NCBI RefSeq assembly: GCF_026210795.1
Contig: NC_089443.1
Location: 1,674,001 to 1,738,000 of the forward strand
DNA: 64,000 nt
DNA from: Rhizophagus irregularis
Lineage: Eukaryota > Glomeromycota > Glomeromycetes > Glomerales > Glomeraceae
Reading direction: 5' to 3'
In this document: positions 1 to 12,885 of the stretch, piece after piece
Layout of the letters: every line of letters begins with the position of its first letter
Position numbering within the stretch: the first letter of the stretch is position 1
Position numbers and translations under genes: made by a program
Notes under the pieces: model-generated
What the model saw: the letters and a program-made list of their open reading frames with translations, nothing else
Database searches by the model: none
What the model was told of the DNA's origin: nothing

Positions 1-880
1 TGGATCAACGTAAGGAATTATTCTAAAAGGATTTGATTGTGTATTGGATGATGATTCGATTCTCTTTGACAACCCAAAATCGGACAACTTGATAGTGTTT
101 TGATGGACCAATATATTACCAGAGTGCTGCAAATACATGATGATATTAAAAAATATGGAAAAAAAATAATAATACTTTTGTACTTAATAAAGTAAATTAC
201 CAGATCACGATGCACTATTCCTTCATTATGTAAACATAACACGGCGCAGGCTAATTGGTATGCTAAGTTGTATTTATCGTCCCAAGTAAGATTATTGAAG
301 TTTTCCTTTAAATAATTTTTAAGAGGACCAGAGTCAGCATACTCCATAACTAGTAAATAATTTTTTGATTGAGCGTTATCATTTTCTAAGTATGGATTAT
401 GAATAAAAAAAATAATCATTTCTTATTAAAATACATTTTTGTAAAAATCAAGCAACATTAAAATATTAATAAAATTTTATTATACCCGGGTCAAATTTTG
501 CAATTCCGTAGAATTTAATAATGTTATTATGAAATTGTATATCACGTTGAAGTTTAAGCTAAAATGTTAATATCATAAATATAAATTACTATGAAATAAG
601 AATAAGAATAACATTTTAATATTCATAATATATATGTGATCATCTAAATTTATACCTCATGAACGATTTCTTTTGCTGTAACGTCATCAAGATTAAAAAA
701 AGATTTCAACGCAAAATATTTTGAATTTTTCCAACTCGCACGATAAACTTTTCCGAATCCTCCAATTCCAACTTTTTGAATATTACTAAAATGTTTTTGT
801 TCATAAAGTCTATAATATTCTTTAGATATAGATTCTTCAATCCAATTGACCCATTCATTTGTATTTTTTGTGTTTTGCAT
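1..880 (-). CDS. K1: kinase-Sel1 family protein, 5' exons only (cut by window edge)
   Basis: N-terminal part of a tyrosine-kinase-like protein kinase. Exons on the minus strand are 656-880, 486-558, 201-385 and <1-126, each with GT/AG ends and phases that agree. The start is the ATG at 880, shared by all paralogues ([10 protein letters not shown]). Exon 1 holds the glycine loop ([12 protein letters not shown]) and the ATP-binding lysine (FALKSFF). Exon 3 holds the hinge (VMEYADSG) and ends in the HRDL of the catalytic loop. Exon 4 opens with HSGNILVHQ and the DFG motif. The C-lobe and Sel1 exon lie left of the window. Known: such kinases are expanded in Glomeromycotina; substrates are unknown. 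No break is visible in the part present. Confidence 0.85.
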
Positions 881-980
881 TTTGATATTATTGGAGACGA
901 AACTACTTATGGATTTTTTTTCTTTTAAATAGTTTGGTAGTACAAACAAAGCCACCGTGTTTAACGTGATTCGTAATTTC

Positions 981-988
981 ATTTTATA
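981..988 (-). promoter_or_regulatory. Probable TATA box of K1
   Basis: On the minus strand the sequence reads TATAAAAT about 100 bases upstream of the K1 ATG. It lies in a block that is nearly identical upstream of K2 and K4, so it is probably the core promoter of this subfamily. Confidence 0.4.
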
Positions 989-2130
989 ATCTTGGCCAAG
1001 TTCTAATTCTGGCCTGAATTATGAACATTATTTCATTAATGAAAGAAGCGCAGTTAGTGCACCTTCGAAAAAATATGTTATTTTTAGCTAATATGATTAT
1101 TGTAGTACAAGTTAAATTGCGAATTTATATACCAATTTTTTTTTCTCAACAAGATCGATTCACTTATTAACACTAATATTTCGCGAATGTTTAAGGTTTA
1201 TTCAGCTATATTTGAAATTAATTAAATATATATTCTAAGATTAGAAAATTACACTTTAAAAAATTCTTGAGTTAAATAATATTTTACTGAATTGCAGAGA
1301 TTAACGAATCGTATATTTAATTATTTATTGATAATAGAAATATAGAACTACCGTGATCCGGAATTATTAATTTTAGCCATTATTAAGGATACATGTTTAT
1401 TCGATTTATCTCACACATAAAGACTCTTTACAGGACAGTAACAATTGAACAGGGCAGTAACAACTAGTGGCCATCAATTGCTACATTCGATATCCTCATA
1501 TAGAGACCAATCTTAATTATGAATAAGTAGATCTTTATATACCAATTTGGAATATCAAATAATTTTGATTTCAGTCGGTATCTTAGCAGTTGAGCCAGAT
1601 TTTATTAGGAAACATACTATATTTTCGATAAATGCGTAAATAGAACTTTAAATATCTTTAATATTATTTAGATAATTCGCGAAATTTAGAAGTCTTTAAG
1701 TCTTTAGATCAGCTTGGAAAAGAATATATTTGCAAAACTAGATTGTATAAAAATCTGATTTTATTACGAAATTTTAAATTTATAAGCACGACGGACCATC
1801 AATAAACTATTACCGTATATGAACTATTTCGGAGGACCAATAGGATAGTTAGAATGTAATAAAATAACTTTTAAGGATCTTTTAATGTTAAGTTGATTAA
1901 AATATATTTACGATTTACTTAGTAAAATTTATACAAACTTTATTAATGTTTTATTTGAGCGGTCTTTATATTAAAATTTAAAACATCACGTCATAATAAT
2001 TAAATTTGGTTTAGTAATCTTCGCCCAAATTGACTGATGCATTAAATAATTAATCCTAAAGTAGTTTGGGATTATTATTATGATTTTCGTGACGTGAAAG
2101 GAAACGATACGAATTGTATAACAATTCTTT
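989..2130. other. Gene-free array spacer, conserved between units
   Basis: AT-rich sequence without a credible reading frame. Blocks of it recur in the same order in the spacers after K3 (about 11000-11900) and at 19410-20160, so it belongs to the duplicated unit rather than being unique DNA. Confidence 0.5.
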
Positions 2131-2745
2131 GATGAGGATTTTATAAGATCGAATAATATTCCTTACAGATTTGGAAAAATAAGTAAATTTAATCTTTTAG
2201 ATGGAGATTTGGAATATGATAAATATGAATACATATTTTTTATCATTCATTGTTCAAAATAATATTAAATAGATTGGAATTAAATCAATTAAATCATCTC
2301 ATTCGGATTTTTTTTGAAACAAATTCTTTATTTAGTATACTTATCTTAATCATACATCTTTGATCAATCTCATTATCAGCATTTCTAAAATCTTAAAACA
2401 TTAGAATTAACGAAATTCTATATTGATGATAATTATTATAATAATTTATAATAGTTTATATTAATTATAATAGTGATAAATATGATATCAAAATTTTAAA
2501 TGATCAATTTTTAAGAGAGTTCACTCAAAATTTAAATGACATTTTAAATCTTGGTATGTGAAAATTTCTATTGAAGGTTATTATATTTTATATAATGGAA
2601 ATCCGTATCATATTGAAAAATTAATTATGAAATATAAAGAATTTAATCATAGAGTTATAGATAATTATACAATAGTGAAACCATGTGTAGATTATTATTA
2701 TTAGGTAAAAAGGTAAAAAATCATCTAGTAAAGATCATAACGTTT
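2131..2745 (+). pseudogene. Relic R1 of a plus-strand gene in the array unit
   Basis: Decayed coding sequence. The recognisable part around 2600-2700 encodes fragments such as NPYHIEKLIMKYKEFNH and is interrupted by stops and small indels. The same relic recurs near 6175-6795, 11905-12785, 20168-20835 and 42255-42640. The best-preserved copy is at 6592-6795. The family is not recognised with certainty; leucine-rich segments in the other copies resemble large fungal F-box-like families, which is only a suggestion. Confidence 0.4.
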
Positions 2746-3221
2746 AAAAAGAGTACTTCGGATGACGACTTATCAAAGATATTCACGTGAAGTTAAATAT
2801 ATAATTTTGGCCGGCATTAACTTACATGAATTGCTGTAAATAAGTGCAAAAAATTATTTTGGCTATAGTACGTGTATTATTTTTTTCAGTCGGCAATGTA
2901 GTACAAAAAAAATAATCATATTTACCATATTTATAATTTTTTTTATACAATTTTATTGGCAATAAAGAAAAAATAAATGCAACGTTTTTTATTTCAGTTA
3001 TAGATATGGATGCTCAGAATAAATTAATAAATTTAAGAAGTGATAAACAACTCTATAATTATGCTTTTTTAAAGCTTCACGTGTTTAATAAAAGTAAAAA
3101 TACTATTATTGAGATTACGTTTACTCATCTTTTAGACGCAGTTTAAATAAAGTAGTGCTATTAATAAATAATATGCATGTAGTCATGTACCATATAATTA
3201 ACCAAATAATTAATAATGTAT
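2746..3221. other. 3' spacer of K2, no gene seen
   Basis: AT-rich, nothing coding. Similar sequence precedes K3 (8280-8578) and K4 (13300-13616), so it probably holds the 3' UTR and terminator shared by the family. Confidence 0.4.
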
Positions 3222-5395
3222 TTAAAAAGAAAGCTTGATTATTTCCAATGCATTTTGAGCTTTCTTATATCCTTGTTTAGCAGATTTTTCATACCAATAA
3301 ATCGCTTGATTTATATCCTTTTCAATTCCCATTCCATATTCATATATAAGGCCAAGACCATGTTGAGCATTACAATTTCCAGAATTTGCTGCCTGCTGAT
3401 ATAATTCAAAAGCTTTGTTATAATCTTTATCAACACCTTCTCCATTTAAATACATAGTACCAACATTATATTGTGCAACAATATTTCCTAAACTTTCTGC
3501 CTGTTGATATAATTCAATTGCTTTTTGATAATTAACACTAGTTCCTATTCCACAATCATAACAATATCCAACTTTTAATAAACCTGATGCATAACCTAGA
3601 TTTGCTATTTTTTCGTAATATTTTAAAGCTAACTCTTTATCTTTTGTAGTTCCATAACCAGATTGATAACACGATCCAACATATAATTGTGCTAATATAT
3701 GACCTTGCTCTGATGCATTAATAAATAAATCAAATGCTTTCTTATTATCTTCGCTTGTTTCAATTCCTAAATAATTAAAATATCCAAGTAAAAACATAGA
3801 ATCTGAATTATTTTGATTAATTAATAACCAATCATAAATTTCCTGTGAATTTATATTATTATTATTAAAATAATCAAGAATATTTCTAGTACTTTTGGTT
3901 AATGTAAATTCTTTTCCTACATTAACTATTTTGAAAATATAATTTACAATATTATTAACTATTTCAAATGAATCATTTTCAATTATTATGTTTGCGGGTA
4001 CAATTTCCTTTGTATTCATTTTATTAAAATTTTGTATAATTTGAGACATTTCCCCATGACTATCGGTATTCAAAGAAGCGCTAATATTATTTTCTGTTGT
4101 TATATTCGTTTTTGTTATAATTTCCCTTAATCTTTCTACTACTTGATTTATAGTTGGACGATTATCAGGTTCGCCATTCCAACATTCTAAAAAACAAACA
4201 ATAATATATTGTAAGTAAACCAAATAAACCTAAATTGTAATTAATGAGGAAGGTTAATGAAATTTTTATTAAAGAAAAAATTAATACCAGTGTAAATTTT
4301 AATATAATCTTCTGGTGTATTAGGGATAGGTTCTTCCCTAAGACCTTGTGAAATTTCTATTGCTAAATCAACATCATATTGTTCACCTTCTGTATAAAAG
4401 GGAAATTGACCACTAGAAATCTCCCAGAATAAAACACCAACGCTATAGATATCGCTTTTTTCATTTAATGAGAATATTTGTGTTGAGTTTCTATTCCTTC
4501 TTCGCCCGCTAAATTTTTTCGGATCAACGTAAGGAATTATTCCAAAAAATTTTGATTGTGCATTGGATGATGATTCAATTCTCTTTGACAACCCAAAGTC
4601 GGACAACTTGATAGTGTTTTGATGGACCAAAACATTGCCAGAATGCTGTAAATACGTTATAATATTAAAAAATATGGAAAATAATTTATAATGACACTTT
4701 TCTAATTAATAATAAAGTAAATTACCAAATCACGATGCACGATGCCTTCGTTATGTTTACATGAAACGGCACAAGCTAATTGGTATGCTAAGTTGTATTT
4801 ATCATTCCAAGTAAGAATATTAAAGTTTTCCTTTAAATAATTTTTAAGTGGACCAGAATCAGCATACTCCATAACTAGTAAATAATTTTTTGATTGAACG
4901 TTATCATTTTCTAATTATAAATAAAAGAAATAGTAATTTTATTAAAATATATTTTTAAAAATCAAACAACGTATTAGAATATGATTTATTTTATTTACCT
5001 ACCTGGATCAAATTTTGCAATTCCATAAAATTTAATAATGTTATTATGAAATTGTATATCACGCTGAAGCTTAAGCTGGAATATTAAATATTATAAATAT
5101 AAATTTAAATAATTAAATGAGCACATATTATGTATATTAAAGTATTAATTCATAATTTATACAGTACCTCATGAACAATTTCTTTTGCAGTGACGTTATC
5201 AATATTAAAAAAAGACTTCAACGCTAAATATTGTTCGGAATTTTTCCAACTTGCACGATAAACTTTTCCGAACCCTCCAGTTCCAATTATTTGGATATTA
5301 CTAAAATGTTCAAATTCATAAAATCTATAATATTCCTTAGATATAGATTCTTCAATCCAATTCACCCATTCATTTGCATTTTTTGTGTTTTGCAT
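3222..5395 (-). CDS. K2: protein kinase with C-terminal Sel1 repeats, complete
   Basis: Five exons: 5168-5395, 5003-5075, 4726-4910, 4288-4645 and 3222-4186. The phases join into an open frame of about 602 residues. The kinase domain is complete: glycine loop ([12 protein letters not shown]), lysine in LALKSFF, hinge VMEYADSG, split catalytic loop [18 protein letters not shown], and the C-lobe motif [16 protein letters not shown]. After [11 protein letters not shown] comes a conserved linker ([15 protein letters not shown]), then five Sel1 repeats of about 36 residues. Known: Sel1 repeats are TPR-like protein-interaction solenoids, so this is probably a cytoplasmic signalling kinase with its own docking region. 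That role is inference. No break is visible. Confidence 0.9.
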
Positions 5396-5546
5396 TTTGA
5401 TATTATTAGTAATCGTAGGTGAAATAAATGATCGAAAGGAGACGAAACTACTTTATGGATTTTTTCTTTTAAATAGCTTGGTAATGTTATACATACACAA
5501 TAGTAGTACAAACAAAGCCACCGTGTTTAACGTGATTCGTAATTTC

Positions 5547-5554
5547 ATTTTATA
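5547..5554 (-). promoter_or_regulatory. Probable TATA box of K2
   Basis: Minus-strand TATAAAAT about 150 bases upstream of the K2 ATG, in the upstream block shared with K1 and K4. Confidence 0.4.
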
Positions 5555-5721
5555 ATCTTGGCCAAATTTTCTAATTCTGGCCTGAATTATGAACACTTTT
5601 TTATTAATGATACAAGTTAGATTATTAAATCGCGAATTTATATATCAAATTTTTTTTTTAATTAACAATATCGATTCACTTATTAATTTCGCGAATGTTT
5701 ATTCAGCTATATTTGAAATTA

Positions 5722-6104
5722 TCGCTCTTTTCAAATTAGTGTACCCCCTAAATATCACCTAAAAAAAAATGATTTCCAAAAATTTGCGATTATAGTCAAT
5801 TTTATTGTATCGTTATACAGAAAAGAGTCGATTATTAGTGATTCTGGAAGAATTTTGGTGATTTTCTCAATCCTTAGAGTAGTTTCATTATAAACAAAAT
5901 TTAAAATCTTATGTAATACAAATGTTTTTAACAAGGAAACTACTACTTTAAAAATCGAGAAAACCATTCAAATTCTTTCAGAATCACTAATAATCAACCC
6001 TTTTCTGCATAATGATACAATAAAATTGCATAGTATAATCGCAAATTTTTGGAAATCATTTTTTTTAGAGGTGATATTTAGGGGTACACTAATTTTGAAA
6101 AGGG
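5722..6104. mobile_element. Fold-back MITE with TA target duplication
   Basis: Both ends carry inverted copies of a segment of more than 120 bases (TTAGTGTACCCCC at the left, its inverse at the right). The paralogous spacers near 1210 and 16160 are empty sites; comparison leaves a duplicated TA at 5720-5721 and 6105-6106. A TA duplication and fold-back form suggest a non-autonomous Tc1/mariner-type element. The open frame across 5755-5967 is incidental. Confidence 0.8.
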
Positions 6105-6174
6105 TAATTAAATAGTATATATTCTAAGATTAGAAAATTACACTTTAAAAAAATATTGAGTCAATACTCTTTGG

Positions 6175-6795
6175 TGAGGATTTTATAAGATCGAATAATA
6201 TTCCTTACAGATTTGGAAAAATTAATCTTTTAGATGAAGATTTGAATATGAAAAATATGAATACATATTTTTTATCATTCATTATTCAAAATAATATTAA
6301 ATAGATTGGAATTAAATCAATTAAATCATCTCATTCGGATTTTTTTTGAAACAAATTCTTTATTTAATATACTTATCTTAATCATACATCTTTGATCAAT
6401 CTCATTATTAACATTTCTTAATATATCGAAAAGATTCAAAATCTTAAAACATTAGAATTAACGAAATTTTATATTGATGATAATACTAATTATTATAATA
6501 ATTTATATAGTTATATTATTAATTATAATAATGTTAATAATTATGATATCAAAATTTTAAATGATCAATTTTTGAGAGTTCACTCAAAAATTTGGTATGT
6601 GAAAAATTTCTATTAAAGGTTATTTTATATAATCATGGAAATCCGTATCATATTGAGAAATTAATTATGAAATATAAAGAATTTAATCATGGAGTTATAA
6701 ATAATTATACAATAACGAAACCATGTGTAGATTATTATTATTATGGTAAAAAATCATCTAGTAAAGATCATAAAATTCATATCGAATGGGTTTAA
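6175..6795 (+). pseudogene. Relic R2, best preserved copy of the paired gene
   Basis: The stretch 6592-6795 stays open for 67 residues and ends in KSSSKDHKIHIEWV. It aligns with R1 and with 12640-12785. Upstream, homologous leucine-rich sequence is disrupted by stops and dinucleotide repeats. It is the 3' end of a once longer plus-strand gene that was duplicated together with the kinase. The family is unidentified. Confidence 0.45.
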
Positions 6796-7170
6796 AAGTA
6801 ATAAGTAGTAGCAGTAGTAACGGTAATATTGTTGTAATTTGGGATGGATGAAGTCGACTTATCAAAGATATTCACGTGACCGTCGCAAAAATTAAATATA
6901 TAATTTTGGCCGGCATTAACTACTACCAAATTAGATATAGTATGAGCAAAAAAAAATTATTTAACTATTTTTTCAGTCGGTAACTAGCAGTTACCCGTTG
7001 CTCCGCACCGGGACCAATAAGTTTGTTTAAATAGAAATTTTAGTATTATAATGTAATACTAAGTAAATTAAAGATGGTTACAGCAGTTTTTTGTTTATAA
7101 TTAGAATTTAATATAGGTAATAATTAGTTAACAAAATAATATGTACTAAAATTATAATTATAATATTAAA
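6796..7170. other. Spacer with a GC-rich repeat terminus
   Basis: Mostly AT-rich spacer. A GC-rich motif at 6988-7013 (ACCCGTTGCTCCGCACCGGG) stands out, and a variant occurs at 56186-56208. It is probably an element end; no partner was found here. Confidence 0.35.
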
Positions 7171-7175
7171 TTATA

Positions 7176-8236
7176 TTGGGAATTGGTAAACATTGCCTGG
7201 GTCTTCGATCATGCAGCAGATTTGTCATATTTATTTGTTTATGGAATCTATAGGTTCAAGGTTCATTTTCTCGGTTATTTCGGACTCGAGATATTTTTCT
7301 TTTTTTCTTTTTATTTTTATTTCTAACTTACATCCTTACACTTTGTTTCCTACTAACTCTATTTCATTATTTTTAGGTCTTTTAGTCCTTCCGGTTCTAC
7401 AATTAATAAAGGTATGTTTTTTATTTTTTATTTATTTTTTTTATTTTGTTTCTATCTTACATTTCGTTTCTTACTAACTTCATTTTTTTTACTTTATGGT
7501 TTATTTTTTACTTGGTTTCCTATCATTATCTTTTACTATCCAACCTCCTATCATGATCATTTTTTTATTTTTTATCTCTCATCATTTTTTACCTCTTATT
7601 ACTTCTTATTATTCCATCCTTTTCGTATCCCATTATTTTCTATTACATCTTTTCATTTTCCATTATTTCTTTTTCTCTCCTATTTACTTCCCATCATTTC
7701 TTTTTGTTTCTCATCACTTCTTTTCGTCTCCCATCACTCCTCTTCATCTTCCTATTACTCCTCTTCATCTTCCATCATGTCCTATTTCTCCTTTTTGCTT
7801 CCTAACACTTCTCCTTACTCTTTTTTACTCCTTTCATCTTCTATTACTTCTCATTACTCCATTGTTATTTCATTTTTTATTAGCATCTTTTTTCTTGATC
7901 ATTGTAATTTACTTATCTAATAAAATTTTATTTGTAAATATTAAATTTTAAATCACACATTTACGATTTTAAAGAAAAAAATCACTGTATTTATTTTTTA
8001 ATGAAGTGATACAAATAAAAGAAAAGATAAGATTATTTTGGATAAATATGCTTGCAAAAAAAATTTTTTTTTTAAAATAGATGTTTGCGATAAAATTTTT
8101 AAGTTTAGCCGATCAAAAATTAGCTAGTTTGAAAAAATCAGATCAATAAATTTATTCTTTATTTATTGTACATCATGTGACATATTTAAAAAAAATCCAG
8201 GCGACAATCGCCCAGGAAACGTTTAGCAATTCCCAA
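7176..8236. mobile_element. 1.06-kb element with inverted ends and a 5-bp duplication
   Basis: Left end TTGGGAATTGGTAAAC and right end (inverted) TTGGGAATTGCTAAAC match over 26 bases with three differences. TTATA is repeated directly at 7171-7175 and 8237-8241. The interior is a pyrimidine-rich plus strand whose open frames (Phe/Ser/Leu/His-rich) are compositional. A block at about 7377-7411 lies between a pyrimidine tract ending TTTTTAG and a GTATGT, resembling an exon. Superfamily not assigned. Confidence 0.7.
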
Positions 8237-8241
8237 TTATA

Positions 8242-8578
8242 TTTATAATAATGTAGTTATTTATATTAAAGATTTGACGTTTAAGTGTAGAATGAAATTA
8301 TTGACAATAAAGAAAAAATGAACGTAACGTTATTTATTTTAGTTAAGATATGGATGCTCAAAGAATAAATTATCCATAATTATGCTTTTTTAAAGCATCA
8401 CGTGTCTAATAAAAGTAAAAATACTATTATTGAGATTACGTCTACTCAAGTCTCAAACTCATGTATGCAACTCATTTGGCGCAATTTAAATAATGTAGTG
8501 CTATTAATAATATGCATGTATATGTACCATATAATTAACTATTTAATAATGTATTTATTACTAAATAAATAAGCTTGA
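8242..8578. other. 3' spacer of K3, no gene seen
   Basis: AT-rich, matching the sequence downstream of K2 and K4. Nothing coding. Confidence 0.35.
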
Positions 8579-10724
8579 TTATTTATATCTTAATATTTCT
8601 AGTTTTTTTTGAGCACGTTGATTTCCTTGTTTAGCAGATTTCTCATACCAGCAAATCGCTTCACTTATATCCTTTTTAATTCCCATTCCATATTCATACA
8701 AAAGGCCAAGACCATGTTGAGCATTATTATCTCCAGAATTTGCTGCCTGCTGATATAATTCAAAAGCTTTGTTATAATCTTTATCAACACCTCTTCCATT
8801 TGCATACATGGTACCAATATTATATTGAGCAACAATATTTCCTAAACTTTCTGCCTGTTGATATAATTCAATTGCTTTTTGATAATTAACACTAGTTCCA
8901 ATTCCAGAATCATAACAATATCCAACTTTTAATAAACCTGATGCATAACCCATATTTGCTATTTTTTCGTAATATTTTAAAGCTAACTTTTCATCCTTTG
9001 TAGTTCCGTAACCAGTTTGATAACATGATCCAACATATAATTGCGCTAATATATGACCTTGCTCTGATGCATTAATAAATAAATCAAATGCTTTCTTATT
9101 ATCTTCACTTGTTTCAATTCCTAAATAATTAAAATATCCAAGTAAAAATATAGAATCTAAATTATTTTGATTAATTAATAACCAATTATAAATTTCTTGT
9201 GAACTTGTATTATTATTATTAAAATAAACAAGAATATTTTTAATATTTTTGGTTAATGTAAATTCTTTTCCTTCATTAACTATTTTGAAAATATAATTTA
9301 CAATATCATTAACTTTTTCAAATGAACAATTTTCAATTATTATGTTTGCGGGTACAATTTCCTTTGTATTCATCTTATTAAAATTTTGTATAATTTGAGA
9401 CATTTCCCCATGTAATGAATTATCAGTATTCAAAGAAACGCTAATATTATTTTCTGTTTTTATGTTCGTTTTTGTTATAATTTCCTTTAATCTTTCTACT
9501 ACTTGATTTATAGTTGGACGATTATCAGGTTCGCCATTCCAACATTCTGAAAAAAAAACAAACAATAGATTATTGTAGATAAACCAAATAATTCTGAATT
9601 ATAATCAATGAGAAATGAAAAAAATTAATACCAGTATAAATTTTAATGTAATCTTCTGGTGTATTGGAGATAAGTTCTTCCCTGAGACCTTGTGAAATTT
9701 CTATTGCTAAATCAACATCATATTTTTCGTCTTCTGTATAAAAGGGAGGTTGACCACTAGAAATCTCCCAGAATAAAACACCAACGCTATAGATATCGCT
9801 TTTTTCGTTTAATGAGAATATTTGATTTGAGTTTTTATTCTTTCTTTGTTCGCTAAATTTTTTTGGATCAACGTAAGGAATTATTCCAAAAGGATTTGAT
9901 TGTGTATTGGATGATGATTCGATTCTCTTTGACAACCCAAAGTCGGACAACTTGATAGTGTTTTGATGGACCAATATATTACCAGAGTGCTGTAAATACA
10001 TTATGGTATTAAAAAAATATGAAAAAGATTTATAATAATTTAATAAAGTAAATTACCAGATCACGATGCACTATTCCTTCATTATGTAAACATAACACGG
10101 CACAGGCTAATTGATATGCTAAGTTGTATTTATCGTTCCAGGTAAGATTATTGAAGTTTTCCTTTAAATAATTTTTAAGAGGACCAGAGTCAGCATACTC
10201 CATAACTAGTAAATAATTTTTTGATTGAACGTCATCATTTTCTAAGTATGGATAAAAAATAATTATTTTTTAATAAAATACATTCTTGTAAAATCAAAGC
10301 AACATTAACATATTAATAAAATTTATTATACCCGGGTCAAATTTTGCAATTCCGTAGAATTTAATAATGTTATTATGAAATTGTATATCACGTTGAAGCT
10401 TAATCTGGAATGTTAATATCATAAATATAAATTAATGAAATAAGAATAAGAATAACATTTTAGTATTCATAATATATATGTGCTTATCTAAATTTATACC
10501 TCATGAACGATTTCTTTTGCAGTAACGTCATCAAGATTAAAAAAAGATTTCAACGCAAAATATTGTGAATTTTTCCAACTTGCACGATAAACTTTTCCGA
10601 ATCCTCCAGTTCCAACTTTTTGAATTTTACTAAAATGTTTTTGTTCATAAAGTCTATAATATTCTTTAGATATAGATTCTTCAATCCAATTGACCCATTC
10701 ATTTGTATTTTTTGCGTTTTGCAT
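8579..10724 (-). CDS. K3: protein kinase with C-terminal Sel1 repeats, complete
   Basis: Exons 10500-10724, 10332-10404, 10057-10241, 9632-9989 and 8579-9546, all with consistent splice signals and phases; about 602 residues. Kinase landmarks are [40 protein letters not shown] and [16 protein letters not shown]. The Sel1 exon has five repeats. It is closest to K1 and K4. The upstream promoter block is present, but the TATA-like core seen in K1, K2 and K4 is replaced, so expression may differ. Role as a signalling kinase with an interaction solenoid is inferred from the domains. Confidence 0.9.
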
Positions 10725-11904
10725 TTTGATATTATTAGTAATCGTAGGTGAAATAAATAATCAAAAGGGGTTTATGGATTTTTTCATTTATTAAATATGA
10801 TGTTATACATACACAATAGTAGTACAAACAAAGCCACCGTGTTTAACGTGATTCGTAATTTCATTTCCAAATTTTTTAATTCTGGCCTAAATTATGAACA
10901 CTATTTCATTAATGAAAAAAGCGCACCTTCGAAAAAATATGAACATGATGTTTTTTCTTTAGTTGATATGCCTGATTATTGCTAGTACAAGTCAAATTTT
11001 ATAAATTGCGAATTTATATATCAATTTTTTTTATCAACAAGATCAATTCACCTATTAACTCTATAATGATATTTTGCGAAGATTTATTCAGATAATATAC
11101 TTGAAATTAATAAAATATACTGTATATGTCGAAAATTACACTTTAAAAAAATTTTGTCAATATTTTAGATTTTGAAACTAGAATTGAAAGATTAACGAGT
11201 CGTATATTTAAATTGTTTATTGACAATAGAAGTATATAGAACCGTGAGTAGCAATTAACCGTGATTATTTGCTGTCTTCTATACATTTTATTCGATTAAT
11301 CTCATATAAAAGCTCTTTACAGGACAGTAACAGCTGGTAGTCGCCAATTGCTACATTCAACATCGTGTATTTCAATATAGCTAATAGTAATTAAAACAAG
11401 CAGTTTTCATAAAGAGACCAATCTTAATTATCTTAATTATAAATATGTGGATACAATTTTAAATATTAAATAATGTAAATAATGTTGATAAATACGTAAA
11501 TAGAACTTTAATATTAGTTATATAATTTGAGAAATTCCTAAGTCTTTAGATCAATTTGAAAAAGTACATTTACTTGTAGTTAATTTGTAAAAAATCTGAA
11601 ATTTTAAAATTTCGGAGGACCAATAGAATAGTGAGAATGTAATAAAATAATTTTTATTAAGGAAACTTTTAAAGTATTAAACGTTAAGCTGATAATAGTA
11701 TATTTACAATTTACATAAATATTTTTATTTGAATGATATTAAAACAGCACGATAGTGCGTGTGTCTATCACAAATTCAGTTTGATTTAGTAATCTTCGCC
11801 CAAATTGATCGATGCATTAAATAATTAATATTATAACTCTTAAAATAGTTTGTGTTATTGAAGAGGATTATTTTCGTGACGTGAAAGGAACGATACAAAT
11901 TGTA
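10725..11904. other. Upstream region and spacer of K3
   Basis: Starts with the family promoter block (GCCACCGTGTTTAACGTGAT on the plus strand near 10830). It continues as conserved spacer homologous to 989-2130 and 19410-20160. The small frames at 10797-10985 and 11776-11979 are not supported. Confidence 0.45.
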
Positions 11905-12785
11905 TAGTAAGGATTTTATAAGATTGAATAATTTTATCTTTGCAGAATTTTTGGATGAAATTTTGTAATATGAATTCAAATTTTTTATTGTTAGTTATCA
12001 TTTAAAATAATATTAAAGGGTTGAAATAGGACCCAGAAATATATATAAAAGGGTCAGGTTTGAGTTTGCGTATTTTGAACTTAAAAAATCAGGAAAATCT
12101 TTCCTTTTTTAGATAGTTTTTGATAATGCTAGTCAAAATATTATTTCCTATTATAGTAACCGACTGACATTATTATAACTCCGGCCCTGAAAAAATGCGT
12201 ACAGCTCATAGTAAAAAAATTTTTTCATCACCTGACCCCCATATATATATTTCTGGGTCCTGTTGAAATTATACCAATTTAATCATCTTATTCGAATTTT
12301 ATTGAACTATTCCTAATTTAATATTAGAATATTCTTATCCTTTAAATCTTAATCATTTTTTTTTTACAAATTAATCAATTTCTTAATATATTAAAAGATT
12401 CAAAAATCTTAAAAACGAAATTTATAGTAATGATGATAATTATTATGATAATTTTATTGTCTATAATAATCATATTAATTGTAATAATAATGATAATTAT
12501 GAATTTATGATATCAAATTTTTAAATGATCAATATTTCAGTTAAGAGATTTCGCTAATAATTTAAAATTATTAAATCTTGCTATGTGGAAAATTTCTATT
12601 GAAGGTTTAAAAATAATCTAGATTTTGTTTAAAAAATTTATTTTGTGCTTTATATAATGGTTAATTACTATGAAATATAAAGAATTTAATAACAATAACG
12701 AAATCATGTGTAGATTATTATTATGGTAAAAAATCATCTAGTAAATATCATAAAGTTTATATTGAATGGATTTTAGAGAAATAAG
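11905..12785 (+). pseudogene. Relic R3, split by a MITE
   Basis: Third copy of the paired relic gene, with pieces before and after the element at 12028-12261. The tail around 12700-12785 matches KSSSK-H-VYIEW of R2. Multiple stops. Confidence 0.4.
12028..12261. mobile_element. 234-bp MITE, copy 1 (8-bp duplication)
   Basis: Inverted ends AGGACCCAGAAATATATAT. GTTGAAAT is repeated at 12020-12027 and 12262-12269. It differs from the copy at 38788-39021 by one base (12140 versus 38900). Eight-base duplications are typical of hAT, P and Merlin families; which one cannot be decided here. Confidence 0.9.
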
Positions 12786-12885
12786 TAATAATGGTGGTAA
12801 TGGTAGTATTGTTGTAATTTTGAATTTTTTATTATATTTTTGTTATACTCTTCTTGTAAGATGACTAGGGAATTCGATTTATCGC

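Noticed and set aside
3216..3404. Plus-strand frame opposite the K2 Sel1 exon
   Set aside because: Shadow of the minus-strand coding region; similar plus-strand frames lie opposite exon 1 of K2, K5 and K8.
7193..7951. Overlapping plus-strand frames of 94-168 codons
   Set aside because: Phe/Ser/Leu/His-rich frames caused by the pyrimidine-rich interior of the element at 7176-8236; two overlapping frames are equally open.
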